Made by a program: the position numbers and the translations under genes. A stretch of 64,000 nucleotides of DNA from Heterodera schachtii (Eukaryota > Nematoda > Chromadorea > Rhabditida > Heteroderidae): contig SIJG01000090.1 in the NCBI GenBank assembly GCA_023374025.1, positions 340,770 through 404,769 of the forward strand, written 5' to 3'. Position 1 is the stretch's first letter, and each line of letters opens with the position of its first letter. Under the pieces are notes generated by a model. The model saw only the letters and a list, made by a program, of their open reading frames with translations, ran no database searches and had not been told where the DNA came from. Below are positions 10,296-20,499 of this stretch, piece by piece.

Positions 10296-10445
10296 AGGGG
10301 TGTAAAAAAGTCTCGGTCTCGAGTCTCGAAAATGGAGACCGAGACTTAAAACCGAGACCGAGACTTGAGTCCGAGACCAAAAAAACCCGAGACTTTACTC
10401 GAGTCGAGACTCGAGACCAAGACTCTCGAGCATCACTACTAGTTG
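10296..10445. repeat. GAGACCGAGACT word array
   Basis: The interior is made of CTCGGTCTCGAGTCTCG, GAGACCGAGACTT and variants on both strands. The edges TAGGGGTGT and CACTACTA are weakly inverted. It resembles the other word-array elements but lacks a convincing target duplication. Confidence 0.5.
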
Positions 10446-10456
10446 GCTTACAAATG

Positions 10457-10738
10457 AAGGTCCCCAGGTGTCCGTGGGATTTCCGAATAAAATTTGGTGG
10501 ATGGATAGAGCACCCATGGGTTCTTAAGAAAAGTGATTTTATTTTTTGCGGAATGAGCCCGAGTGCCGAGTTATGACGTGCCAAAGTTTTTAGTTTTTTT
10601 CAATTAAAGAAAGAAAATTATTGTGCTACATTACAAGCATCAATTGGTGTAAGGGTAGTGCGTTCGGCAAAAACCCATGGGTGCTCTATCCACCCACCAA
10701 ATTTCATTCGGAAATCCCACGGACACCTGGGGACCTTC
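10457..10738. repeat. Foldback repeat with 66-bp arms
   Basis: The segment from AGGTCCCCAGGTGTCCGTGG to CACCCATGGGTT (10457-10522) is repeated inverted at 10672-10738 with only a few differences. The 149-bp centre has no gene. It sits in the spacer of the giant inverted repeat. Confidence 0.75.
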
Positions 10739-11688
10739 CTTTGTTAGTGGAATCAATCGTTTATTTATTTTTGCAATTTAATATTTTTCATCATTTATCA
10801 TTTTTACATTTTGTCAATTTCTCTTATTGTGGTTCAGCCTCCTTTCATTTTTTTAAAATTAAATTAAATGAAAAAAGATTGGCTATCCAATTGGAGGCCA
10901 ACATTTCTTTGAAATTTGTTAACTCTTTTTATTTTAAACTTCGTCTCATTTTCTTTTCATGATTTTAACCCAAATTATAATCTAAATTTGATCAGCTGAC
11001 CAAAAAGAAAAAATCAGCAGCTCTACTTGAGTTTTTTACAAGATTCAGTTTGACAATTGTGACTGAAAAAGGATCTTGTAAAACTTTTTTAAGTACATAA
11101 TTTTAATGAAAAGCAATTTTGCCGTGAAAAAGCCAAATTTCATAGGATATTAATGAATTTTTTGGTCCGTTTGTTTTAGTATATTTTAGTGGAACTCTGT
11201 AAAACATATAAATTAAGGACCCAGTCAAAACGACTGAAAAGGCTAAACAAACAAAATAAAATGAAATAATGGGAAATAATCAGAAGAAAAAGAAAAATGG
11301 ACCACCAAGTTGGTAAACAATTAGCTCTATTTAACTGTGAAAATTTCAATCGAAGCATCAAATAATAATGGCATTTAATGAATTAAATATTAATTCAACT
11401 CATCAATCTCTTTTTCTTCATAATAGTTTTTAATAGAGCACAGAGCCACAAATGATTGTAAATAGTTTTTCATATAATAAAAAACCGAAAATTTAATTTC
11501 AGTTTTTTGCTCTTCAGGCTCAACTAAGATCGTCTCGGATTTTTATGGATTTATTACTTTGAGGCACGTCTTCTTAAAATGCATCCGTAAGGGAACATAC
11601 CACCTATGTATTTAGCTTACTCTTGACTGAAAATGTCAAATATGTAAAGATTATAAAAAATGACTGAAAACCCAATTAATTTTGGGTT

Positions 11689-11940
11689 ATGAAAAAACCT
11701 TTTTGCTATTCTAGTATATTTAGCATAAAACTATTAAGCGAGTTCGGAATTGGGTTTACGCCAAAGGGAAGCTTGGTTCGCGAGCTTCCCGGATACTGCG
11801 AAAACAGCATAGGCTACTGGTCAAAAGGCGCATTGTTTATCAATGGCGAAAAAATAGATGGTGTGGAAAATTATGGTGAAACGGATGTTGGCGGATGCGG
11901 ATTCACAAAAAAAGGAAAGAATTTGGTAAGGAAATTGTAA
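11689..11940 (+). pseudogene. SPRY-domain exon, right-arm copy
   Basis: The translation is identical to the minus-strand copy at 8099-8350 (LPGYCENSIGYWSKGALF, ETDVGGCGF, FTKKGKNL). The exon most likely starts after TTTAG at 11723 and ends at 11925 before GTAAGG, so the annotated stop lies in the intron. Protein identity between the arms shows that the inverted duplication is recent or is kept uniform by gene conversion. No other SPRY exon or promoter is visible nearby. Confidence 0.62.
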
Positions 11941-12261
11941 ATTAAATTAAATAAATTAATATAAAATCTATTCTAGAAGCTGTAGACCTATTTCTAGAAG
12001 AGGATGATTTGGGCCCAACCGTGACATTGGGGGATGAAGGTGACATGCACACATTAATTTTGGTGAAAAGAATTTTGTATATAAATTTGAAATATAAAGC
12101 AATTTGTTTATATATTATAAAACTGATATAACCTGAAACTGATAAAATAAATGATGAAAGCTAAGTATGCAATTTTCGCTGGGCACGATCTATATTTTAT
12201 TTGGTGTTTCGAAATCTGAAATAAATCTGCTAACAAATCGCATTAAAATTACAAATTTTTT

Positions 12262-12286
12262 CCCGGCAGCGCCTATTGGCACCATC
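12262..12286 (-). repeat. GC-rich hairpin repeat copy
   Basis: This is the mirror of the copy at 7785-7809 (CCCGGCAGCGCCTATTGGCA). Confidence 0.55.
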
Positions 12287-13117
12287 AGTTCTGCCCCCTG
12301 TACCTTTTTTGGAAAAAGCACGCTGCAAAAAAAGCTTTTACCTATATATATGATTTGGTTTCTTTAAAATACTTTTTTGTTTATTTTTCCAGCGATTAAA
12401 TTCCGTTTTTTGTTAATAAATTTAAATTAAAAAATCATTCAGAAAAATGTTTTCACAATCACGACTCACGGAAAATTAATGAATCACTCGAAAAATGCAT
12501 TTTAAATATGAAAGGTTCCCTCAATTTTTTAATAAATTTCTCATTAAATAAATAAATGTTTATACGAAAAATGAATTGGTAAAGAATCTTTGCTCCGATT
12601 TAAAGACATTTTAACAAAAACAGCAAAACAAATATTTTGTTGAAATAAATGAAAGTGTTCAGCAGCAAATCGTTCGCTGGCATTGAATATTCGCACGGCA
12701 ATTTTATTTTTTAAATGTAGCATTATTTAAAATTGCTAAAATCGCAAGAATAGATAGGAATACTTGCTTTTTTCGTCCGCGTAATTTTATAATTACATTA
12801 TACTCAGGGCTGGACCTAATTACGGGTTACGAGACGCAAATTACGGCCTTTTTGGAATTACGGATTTTTATTTCGAATCGAATTGGTCCTATTATATGTT
12901 GATAAAGCAAAGTGTCACTTATTTACCTAAAATGCTAAGTCCAATAATGCATTAATATTTAAAATTTTTATTATCCACAATAAAAACCAAAAGATACTGA
13001 CTGATGCACATCTAGTAAAATAAAACGGATTATTATTTTAATAAAATTATTCATGCAAAACTCGTTAACATTTGACTAATAAACTAACGTACGAAGCTGA
13101 GGGATCATAAAATTTTA

Positions 13118-13189
13118 AGCACCGGACAGGACTAGAACCTGCAACCGCAGCATACCGTGCTGAGCTCTTACCAATTGTGCTACAGGTGC
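13118..13189 (-). ncRNA. tRNA-like unit, right arm, degenerate
   Basis: This is the mirror of the unit at 6881-6952, with the same B-box mutation (GGACTAGAACC on the plus strand). The outer repeat CTGAGGGATC is at 13097-13106. Confidence 0.55.
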
Positions 13190-13416
13190 CCTTTCAGCGG
13201 ATCCCTCAACATAGGAGGCAGCGGGGCTGGCTTGGGACTCCGGGGTAGGCACCAGTCCGCTGTACATCCCCCCTCTCAACGGAGGACCGGTCCCTCGGTC
13301 CGCGTGCCGCTTGACCAACCGGCAGACATAATACCTCCTCTGAGCGTATTAGCGGTCTTAGGGCATGTAGAGGATCCACCCATCCACTCACGAAGCTGAG
13401 GGATCATAAAAAGTTA

Positions 13417-13488
13417 AGCACCCGACAGGACTCGAACCTGCAACCGCAGCATACCGTGCTGAGCTCTTACCAATTGAGCTACAGGTGC
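13417..13488 (-). ncRNA. tRNA-like unit, right arm
   Basis: It has an intact acceptor pairing and B box (GGACTCGAACC on the plus strand) and mirrors the unit at 6578-6649. CTGAGGGATC lies at 13395-13404 and GATCCCTCAG at about 13498-13507. Confidence 0.6.
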
Positions 13489-13613
13489 CCTTTCAGCGGA
13501 TCCCTCAGTGATATTTTCTATCCTCCCTTTCCTATCTGGGGATGCTGGGGCTCACAGCACATAGGAGGCAGGGGGCTGGCTTGGGACGCCGGGGTAGGCA
13601 CCAGCCCGCTGTC

Positions 13614-13880
13614 TTGTAATTTTAAAATTCCGCGTACGAAAAAAGCAAATATTACTATCTGTTCTTGCGATTTTAGCAATTTTAATTAATGTAAAATTGA
13701 CTATTATTTTTATTTATTTTATTTCAGAATTTTGCAACAAGAAATACTTGGAATTTTTTATATTTATGATATTAATCCATTTCGAATCGAATTGGTCCTA
13801 TTATATGTTAATAAAACAAAGTATCACTTATTTACCTAAAATATTAAGTCCGATAATCCATTAAGATTTAAATTTATGAG
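13614..13880. repeat. Rearranged debris of the inverted-repeat arms
   Basis: About 13614-13690 matches 7275-7345 of the left arm in direct orientation (CGAAAAAAGCAAATATT, CTTGCGATTTTAGCAATTTT). About 13785-13880 matches 12870-12960 of the right arm (AATCGAATTGGTCCTATTAT). The two pieces have opposite origins, so extra breakage or nested copies lie outside the palindrome. Confidence 0.65.
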
Positions 13881-15318
13881 AGAAGGATCTTTCTTATAAC
13901 ACTGTTATAATCCTCCGATGTTTAAATTTTTATACATTTTTTGAAAGTTAACGTTTTATAATTAATATCAAAATCAACCTTTTTTAAACTCAGGAATTCC
14001 AATCATTTTTATGAGGCGGTCCTGGCGTGATCAATCTCATTTCCCTCTCCAATTCCAAATTCATTTGGGAATGAGTTTATTTCAGGTAAAACATGGAAAA
14101 AAATATAAATAAAATCAAAACAATTTGCTTTGGCAATTTATGTTAATTAGTTTATGTCTTAATTATTTTAAGGCTGGAAATGGGTAAAAAATAGTGATAT
14201 ACTTCATATACGTCTTTTTTCAAGTTTACATATTCACCTTAGGCTAACAATATAAGGCATACCTCACAACTAATATTCAGAACAAACAAAAAATTTAAAA
14301 ATAAATTTTTATATCTTTTTCACAAAAATTGTCCAAAATTTGCTGTTTAAAACTATATAGATCCCAATTGAATATTACATTTTTATAAATGACAACATGA
14401 AAAAGAAAAATTCGGGGATTTATAAATTTCAATGCTGATTGAACAAATTTATCAGATCCCTCACCCCTAACTAACCGGTTTTTAGCAGCCCAAGCGGACG
14501 CGAAAACGAAATGGAAAGTTTTATATATACTTTTCAGATTTACATTCGCACTTAACTGCTTGTCACGGAACGTATAAAAATATAATGGCACTTTAATTCA
14601 AACCAGAATAGCTGTCCGTAAAATGTCAGACCGCAATTTAGAATCAGTAAAAAAAAGTCATTTAAATTTAATAAACAATTTCTATTCATAATATTGATCA
14701 CATTCTATTTTGCTAATTGAAATTTGCCTTTTCCAACCTTTTCCAAAAATGTAAATGTCTAAAATAAGTTATTTTGGTCATCGAAACAAGACAAATGACA
14801 GGTTTTAGATGAAAGGACAACCCTTGGTTTTGGTCAATTCTTTAAATTTTCAAATCTTTTTCTATACAATATAAATCAATGCCTAAAATGATTTTCACAT
14901 TATTAAATTTATGTATTTATAAATATATATTTAAATTAAATTATAAACATTCAGATAAAGGTGGGATAAAGCTAATTATACTGGTAGAATCAATATTAAT
15001 GCCAAAAAGAAATTTTTGTTTTTCTTGGTTTTGAATAATTTTAATTTTGTTTAATTTTAATTTACTTTAAAAAATAAAATATTTAATTTAATTTTCTCAT
15101 CTCTTTAATCATTTATGCCTATATAGCTTTTTGCCTGCTATGTGTGATTAATCGACTTTTGATTACAGACGCAGAATATTATTAAAAAACTCCCATTTGA
15201 CAGTTTTTACAAAAGATCGAGCACAGAATTTGCTCATTTATTTTTTATTTATAATTAATTGCTTAGTATTATCGCATTTACAAAACTGCTATTCCGTACC
15301 CTAACTTCATAAATTAAA
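13881..15318. other. AT-rich region, no gene seen
   Basis: Several short open frames exist, the longest at 14295-14591 on the minus strand with 98 codons. None shows a domain or plausible splice context. Confidence 0.4.
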
Positions 15319-15882
15319 ATGAATCAAAGTTATCACATTAAAATGCTTGATTTAATTAACGAATTATTAGACAAAAATAATCTTCAAGACAACATTAAAA
15401 ACAACAACAACGTCATCTTCATGCTCAAATTAATCGTCATCCTAATTGTAGCCATGTCTGTAATTTTTTTATTCGTGATCAAAATCGTTGGCACTAAGCA
15501 AAAACCCCAGAGCGAAGAATTTCATCTCATCAAACTGAATGGAAAAGGTAAGCAGCAATTTTTAGAGGTTAAAATTATGTAACACAATAATAATTATTAT
15601 TTTGCTTTTAAATTTATTTTTAAAATATTATTTTCAATATCTATTTGTTTCTTAAAATGCATATAGATATTTTTAAATTTCCTAATATTTATTAAAATTA
15701 ATTTTAAGGAAATTTAAATTTTTTAGTTTTAAGAAAATTTATGGCAAAAAAACAAAAAATTTGTTTTATTTTTTTGTCAAGAAGGTGGACCGCATGAGCT
15801 GTTCTTACACAGTGCAGCAGTGCAGAAACATTTACCGCCCTTGGTGACGGCGAATGATGGATTTTTTGAATTATTTTCATAA
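15319..15882 (+). CDS. Small single-pass membrane protein (two exons)
   Basis: Exon 1 (15319-15547) starts at an ATG preceded by AAATTAAA. It encodes an Asn/Asp-rich N-terminus and then one strong transmembrane helix (LKLIVILIVAMSVIFLFVI, about residues 36-56), followed by a polar segment with QKPQSEEFHLIKLNG. An AAAG|GTAAGC donor follows. If spliced to the TTTTTGTCAAG acceptor at 15781, exon 2 (15782-15882) continues in frame with GGPHELFLHSAAVQKHL, PPLVTANDG and FFELFS, then a stop. That gives about 109 residues. Exon 2 is clearly less AT-rich than its surroundings, which supports coding. The family is not recognised. The splice model is my inference and the function is unknown. No neighbour suggests a pathway. 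Confidence 0.5.
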
Positions 15883-15996
15883 TTTGAGCATAAATTTTTA
15901 AAAATGGTAAAAAAGCGAAAGGGAAAAAGGAAATGAGGAAAAGGCATTTTGAGATTCAGATTTTAGGATTTTTTATTAGGTAAACTCAAATTTCAT

Positions 15997-16125
15997 TTAC
16001 AAAAAGTCTAAAAAACTCTTTTTATGGGCATGTCCGTTCCATCGTTTCCTTTCTAAATTTTCTTTGGCTCGTTCATTAATTACCATTTGCCAGCGTTTTG
16101 TCTTTGTCGTTTTCATCTTTTCCAT
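15997..16125 (-). CDS. Small basic open frame, possible exon
   Basis: This 42-codon frame from an ATG (MEKMKTTKTKRWQMVINERA and onward, ending KKSFLDFL) is less AT-rich than its neighbours and rich in Lys, Arg and Trp. It has no signal peptide or membrane segment and I do not recognise it. It could be an exon of a larger gene or chance. Confidence 0.22.
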   Translation of the reverse strand: MEKMKTTKTKRWQMVINERAKENLERKRWNGHAHKKSFLDFL

Positions 16126-16602
16126 TCTTAAATGTCTCCCCTCCCCTTTATGCATTTGTATCGTGCTAATTGTAAATTTGAAATAAGTGAGCAGAAAAAT
16201 TCATTAATCTTTTTTCTAAGTTTTTTCCTTGCATTTTCGTAAAATAAATTTTTTACCTGACTAAATAAATTTAATGTACACAAAATTCTCTCATCAATAA
16301 TAAATTGTTCACTTTTTAAAATTTATAACCCTAGTAAATCCATCAAAATTTCTAGCTAAAAACAATTCATAATTTATTTATATTGTATATGAATGAATTA
16401 GGCATACAATTATGGCAAATTGGTTTTGCTCTTTGTTGTCCACACAAAATTCATTGAGCAGCGTAAAAAATTGCGAGGGAAAAGAAAAAATGGAAGGTTA
16501 GGTTTTAAATTTAAATTGTTAAGTGAAAATGTTATTTTCAATTAAACATAAAAATGTTATTTTGATCAGTGTTATTAATCACTGATCAGAGTTTTTGAAT
16601 CA

Positions 16603-18284
16603 TCAAACACCGCCACCACTGATCGGAAAATGCCAGCCAATAATCGGCATCAAATTGAAGTACGTGCCATTATCGATGCGCGACTGCATTTCTCCAGTCA
16701 GCGGCTCGTACGTACTTTTTGCGGCCCGCCTAAATTAAATTTATTCAATTAAAAGTTTGGAGTTCATTTGGAATTTAAGTTTTAATGAATATGCGCAATA
16801 CTTTTTTTGTGCTTTATGGAAATCAAAAAATTCTTTAATACTTTCAATAATATTTTTTTAATTTAAAGTTATTTTAAATAAATAATTTGTCAAGCATTTC
16901 TTTTTTCGTAATCGGCCAATGCATATATTCTTGGTAACAAACGAAAGCTTTAATTCTCGGAAACTTACAAATGCAAGCAAAGAGCAAATATTGACATAAG
17001 AAAAAATATAATGAGAAAATATAAAATTCCGTTTTTTGAGTAAATTTATAAATAAATTTTTGGTGTGTTTCCATCAGAGAAAATTTATAAAATGACCCGG
17101 ATTTGGTTAAAATTTGCATAATTTCTTTTTATTTGTCTTATTGAGCACTCTTTTGTCGCCATTCTAGTTGTAGAACGGTTTTCTTCAGTTTAAACGTGCC
17201 GGTCCGGTCCACCTGATCACAGATGCGCATCAACACCGGCACAGCGTACAATGCCAAATGGTCATTGAGACGGGCGGACAGTTGGTCAATGAGTGCCTGG
17301 CATAACGTTAGAATTAAAAAAACAAAAATGGTTTTATAATAATCTATCAACTAAATATTAAATATCACTACCATATCCCACTCACCTCAACATCTGTGCC
17401 CTCCACCAATGTCAGTATCATTCCCGCCGTCCATCTCGGCCAGGCACTTCCACACCGTACATAGTCGCGTCAAGAATGGAAACCAACGGTTGCAAGACGC
17501 CCTTCACCTTTAATTCAAAAAAGATTTTTTTGTTTCTTTTTTTATAATATTTTTCTGTTATTCAAAGCAAATTCAGTGTGGACAACTCATTTGGAGTTGA
17601 AGCAAATCAGGTAAAATTAAACAATTAAGAAATCAAAAAATATATAGAAAATATTAGCTTAAAGAAACCAATTAAATTAGTCATTTTTATACTCATTATC
17701 ATTTTAACTGTTTTTGGAAATGAATTTTTGAAGTTATAATTTACGTTGCGAATAACACATTGGCGAACATGGAAAAGCAAAAACGAGTAGAAATTATAAT
17801 AAAAGAACATTTATAATTTTAATTGGTACTTCAGTCTAATAAAAATTTTAATTCTTAGTTTCTGAGCAATAAGTTTATTAAAAAATTTAATAATTCCGAA
17901 AATTTCCAGCTTTAAAGTAAAGGTATCCGAGGTGATCCCAGTGGAGCACATCGCCGGTAGAGAACACTTTGTCACCGGCCGATTGGCAATTCTTAATTAG
18001 TTTCTTCTGCGTGTTACCCTCGTTCGCATAGTCTTTAAAATGGGCGAAATTATTAATGAATAAATTATATAAAAAATATATAAATTAGAAAAAAAACTTC
18101 CAATTCACATAGCAGAAATGTTTGAAATTGGTGTCGAAATAAAATAAAAATTTCTTTTGTTAATGAAATTTCAGTTTATTCTTTAAATGTTTAAAACTCA
18201 CCCGGCCGATGGGATGTTTCCGATCGATTGGAAAAGGCGATTAAGCCAACAAATATCGACAAATTTCGCCAATGTTTTGGCTCA
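16603..18284 (-). pseudogene. SLC27/FATP-type very-long-chain acyl-CoA synthetase, decayed
   Basis: Five exon relics lie in order on the minus strand. 18202-18284 encodes NIGEICRYLLA, an in-frame TAA, then PIDRKHPIG. 17901-18032 encodes YANEGNTQKKL, VFSTGDVL and HLGYLYF. 17386-17507 encodes MYGVEVPGRDGR and then, one frame over, AGMILTLVEGTDVE. 17138-17296 encodes YAVPVLMRICDQVDRTGTFK and LKKTVLQLE. 16603-16729 encodes YEPLTGEMQSRIDNGTY. These match the C-terminal half of fatty-acid transport proteins, which activate very long-chain fatty acids with ATP and CoA at membranes. Splice borders are mostly intact. The damage is a stop in the first exon, loss of the segment that should carry GDTFRWKGENVST (only AGNFRNY remains), and a one-base deletion in VPGRDG-R/AGM. 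The AMP-binding N-terminal half is absent. Confidence 0.8.
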
Positions 18285-18310
18285 CTGTGCATTTAAAACA
18301 AATACAATCT

Positions 18311-18350
18311 GTCTGAGGGGGTCTGAGGGGGTCTGAGGGGGGGTAAAGAA
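18311..18350 (+). repeat. Short GTCTGAGGGG tandem repeat
   Basis: There are three or four copies of the unit GTCTGAGGGGG just upstream of the acyl-CoA synthetase relic. It is G-rich in an AT-rich setting and could form a G-quadruplex. Confidence 0.6.
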
Positions 18351-18499
18351 ATTTTATTTGAGAAAAAGAAAATAATTATTTTAACAAATTTATTATAAAA
18401 ATAATTCGATTTTTCATTTATATGCAATGAAAATGGTTAACATTTATTCAAATTGCTTCTATTTTTTGCCAGAATTTTTTCCAATATTCTTTAACCTAA

Positions 18500-18615
18500 T
18501 CCAAGGTTTCTATATGTCCTTATTTCTAAGATATGTTCTGATTTGGAAGGTCCAAATCTTAGAAAAGGAAAATGTTCTTCTTTCTAAGAAATGTTCTGAT
18601 TTGGGGGTAGTGCCT
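18500..18615 (+). repeat. Direct repeat of about 24 bp
   Basis: TTTCTAAGATATGTTCTGAT followed by TTGG recurs with one change (TTTCTAAGAAATGTTCTGAT) about 60 bases on. A reverse-oriented CCAAATCTTAGAAA lies between. No gene is seen. Confidence 0.5.
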
Positions 18616-18694
18616 TATTTTCATCTAAAAGAGGGAAATTTCTGAAAAATTTGGTTAATTTCTAACAAAATTCATTAGAAATTCTTAAGATTTT

Positions 18695-18723
18695 CCCCCG
18701 ACGGCGCCTGTCGGAACCGCCGT
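18695..18723 (-). repeat. GC-rich hairpin repeat copy
   Basis: It reads CCCCCGACGGCGCCTGTCGG followed by AACCGCCG, a minus-strand copy of the dispersed hairpin. CCCCCCGTTCCCAAAAG downstream matches the flank of the copy at 57717. Confidence 0.6.
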
Positions 18724-18904
18724 ACCTTCTCCCCCCGTTCCCAAAAGTTTTTTGAAAAAATATGCCTCAAAAATGATAAAAACTGATTTTTGATCCCGAA
18801 TGTACTGAAACTACGATTTACATATTTTCTACCCAAAATTGTTAAAATCGATAATGAGAGAAGTAAAATAAAATATTTTAAAACATTTTTGATCGAATTG
18901 TTGA

Positions 18905-19063
18905 AAGGCCTCGCTTAAAAAATATCTGCGAAATGATGAAGCGGTCCGTCGATTAGTCATCGATTTTGACAATAAGGAAAACAAAAACGATGTTGATATA
19001 ATTAATCACATTCATACATTGCAGTACCGCCTAGGGATGAAAGGCTTTGAAGAAATGGATTGA
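18905..19063 (+). CDS. Open segment of coding character, unknown
   Basis: This 52-codon open stretch has no ATG at its start. It encodes NDEAVRRLVIDFDN, DVDIINHIHTL and YRLGMKGFEEMD before a stop. The amino-acid composition is less AT-driven than the surrounding noise, which suggests a last exon. No family is recognised, and the acceptor upstream is unclear. Confidence 0.28.
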   Translation, partial: KASLKKYLRNDEAVRRLVIDFDNKENKNDVDIINHIHTLQYRLGMKGFEEMD

Positions 19064-19131
19064 AAGTGTGATTAAACAAATGTTTTTTTAATCAAAAATA
19101 TTGTTTAAATAATTTTTGGGGCCATTTAATT

Positions 19132-19357
19132 CTGCGCCGCAAATGTCATTTTGACTGGGCGCCGCAAGTGTCTGCGCCGCAAGTGTCGCTTTGAGTGGGC
19201 GCCGCATCTGTCGGCGCCGCAAGTGTCGTCGCCGCAAGTGTCGGCGCCGCAAGTGTCAAGCCGCAAATGTCAGCGCCGCAAGTGTCGCTTTGGCTGGGCG
19301 CCGCAAATGTCTGCGCCGCAAGTGTCAGCGCCGCAAATGTCAGCGCCGCAAATGTCG
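19132..19357 (+). repeat. 15-bp GC-rich minisatellite, about 13 copies
   Basis: The unit is GCGCCGCAAGTGTCN, with AAATGTC and AAGTGTC variants. Three units are extended by CTTTGAGTGG, CTTTGGCTGG or ATTTTGACTGG. Because 15 is a multiple of three, all three plus-strand frames stay open. One runs to 19504, through SAPQVSAPQM-type repeats into MYRRIPLPLLDQEISTMVAD. An isolated GCCGCAAGTGTG recurs at about 19730. Confidence 0.85.
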
Positions 19358-19504
19358 CATCACCGATGGTATGACTCACAATCATTCGCATTTATGTACC
19401 GACGTATTCCTTTGCCGTTACTTGATCAAGAAATCAGTACAATGGTAGCGGATGGAAACAAATTATTTATAACCTTTAAAATACAAAAAAAGAATATAAA
19501 GTAA
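19358..19504 (+). CDS. Possible exon downstream of the minisatellite
   Basis: This is the continuation of the repeat frame, ending in WYDSQSFAFMYRRIPLPLL, MVADGNKLFITFKI and a stop. It could be the C-terminal coding part of a gene whose 5' region was invaded by the 15-bp repeat, or it could be chance. It has no recognised family, membrane segment or signal peptide. Confidence 0.22.
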   Translation, partial: HHRWYDSQSFAFMYRRIPLPLLDQEISTMVADGNKLFITFKIQKKNIK

Positions 19505-20221
19505 ATTTAAAAAAAATACCAAGAAAAATATATATACAAATAATTATAAGAGCTATTAAAATAACCAATAGAATAGAAAAAATTTATCATGAAATAACTA
19601 AACATTCTGAATAAAATTTGTATAAATGTTCATTGAATATATATTTATAAGCGAAAAATTGTAAATTAAATTAAATGTACCTCAATTATTTATTTTCCAT
19701 AAAATTGGTAATTTGCGGGAATACTATAGCCGCAAGTGTGCGCGGAATATGAACTAGTCTAACTGATGAAATTAAAGCGATTCAAAAATTTACATTTACA
19801 AATGCGATATTAAATTTAAAAAAGTATTGTGAGGATCTTTATCGTTGTAAGTGTTTCAAAAATTATTTTCTTAAATTTCAAACGAAATAAAAAATAAATG
19901 TATTCAAGAAACGTGTCAATTATTGATTGAATTTTGGCGGTGCCAAAGCACTTATTTGAGATGATTTTAATAAAAAATTTTTAATTTGTTTCTGTTTAAT
20001 TCTTTTTTGGATTATTATGTCAAATTTTAATTAAAACGCTTTAGTAATCTTTGAAGGTATTATTAATTGATCGAAAAATCAAAAATATACATTTTTAACG
20101 ACAAAAAATACAATACACAAAATAGGTTTAACACTTTTATACTAAATAATATGACTGAATCGACTAATAAAATGCGTCTATTTAAAAAAACCATAAGAAA
20201 CAGCAATGTTTTCAGAAAGAT

Positions 20222-20486
20222 GCTAGGTCGATCCAAAAAAACTCAGTGTGGGCATCCAAAAAAAATTCAATGGTTGATTGTTCATTTTCCGGAAGCCTAT
20301 CGCACCACTTTCGGGGCACAAAAAGTGCCTGATCCAGAACCCAGACCGGCCCGGTTAAGAACAAGGGCTAAGCGGACGGCACCGTAATTTTGTGAATTAA
20401 ATAATTAGGTTTATTTATTGAATTTTATCAATCACTGAGCTTTTTTTGGATCGTCCACACTGAGCTTTTTTTTGGATCGACTCAGC
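20222..20486. mobile_element. Small inverted-repeat element (265 bp)
   Basis: The left end GCTAGGTCGATCCAAAAAAA, then CTCAGTGTGG and GATCC-type blocks, is mirrored at 20440-20486 (GGATCGTCCACACTGAGC and GGATCGACTCAGC). A 13-bp duplication, ATGTTTTCAGAAA, flanks it at 20206-20218 and 20487-20499. The interior is less AT-rich and lies in an open frame ending at 20387, which probably is not a gene. Confidence 0.6.
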
Positions 20487-20499
20487 ATGTTTTCAGAAA

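Larger units (their letters stand above)
11001..13613 (-). repeat. Right arm of the giant inverted repeat
   Basis: This is the reverse complement of 6452-9037 with few substitutions and small indels. It includes the SPRY exon on the plus strand, a GC hairpin at 12262-12286 and two tRNA-like units on the minus strand. The outer end stops abruptly at about 13613 inside the GC-rich unit. Confidence 0.9.
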
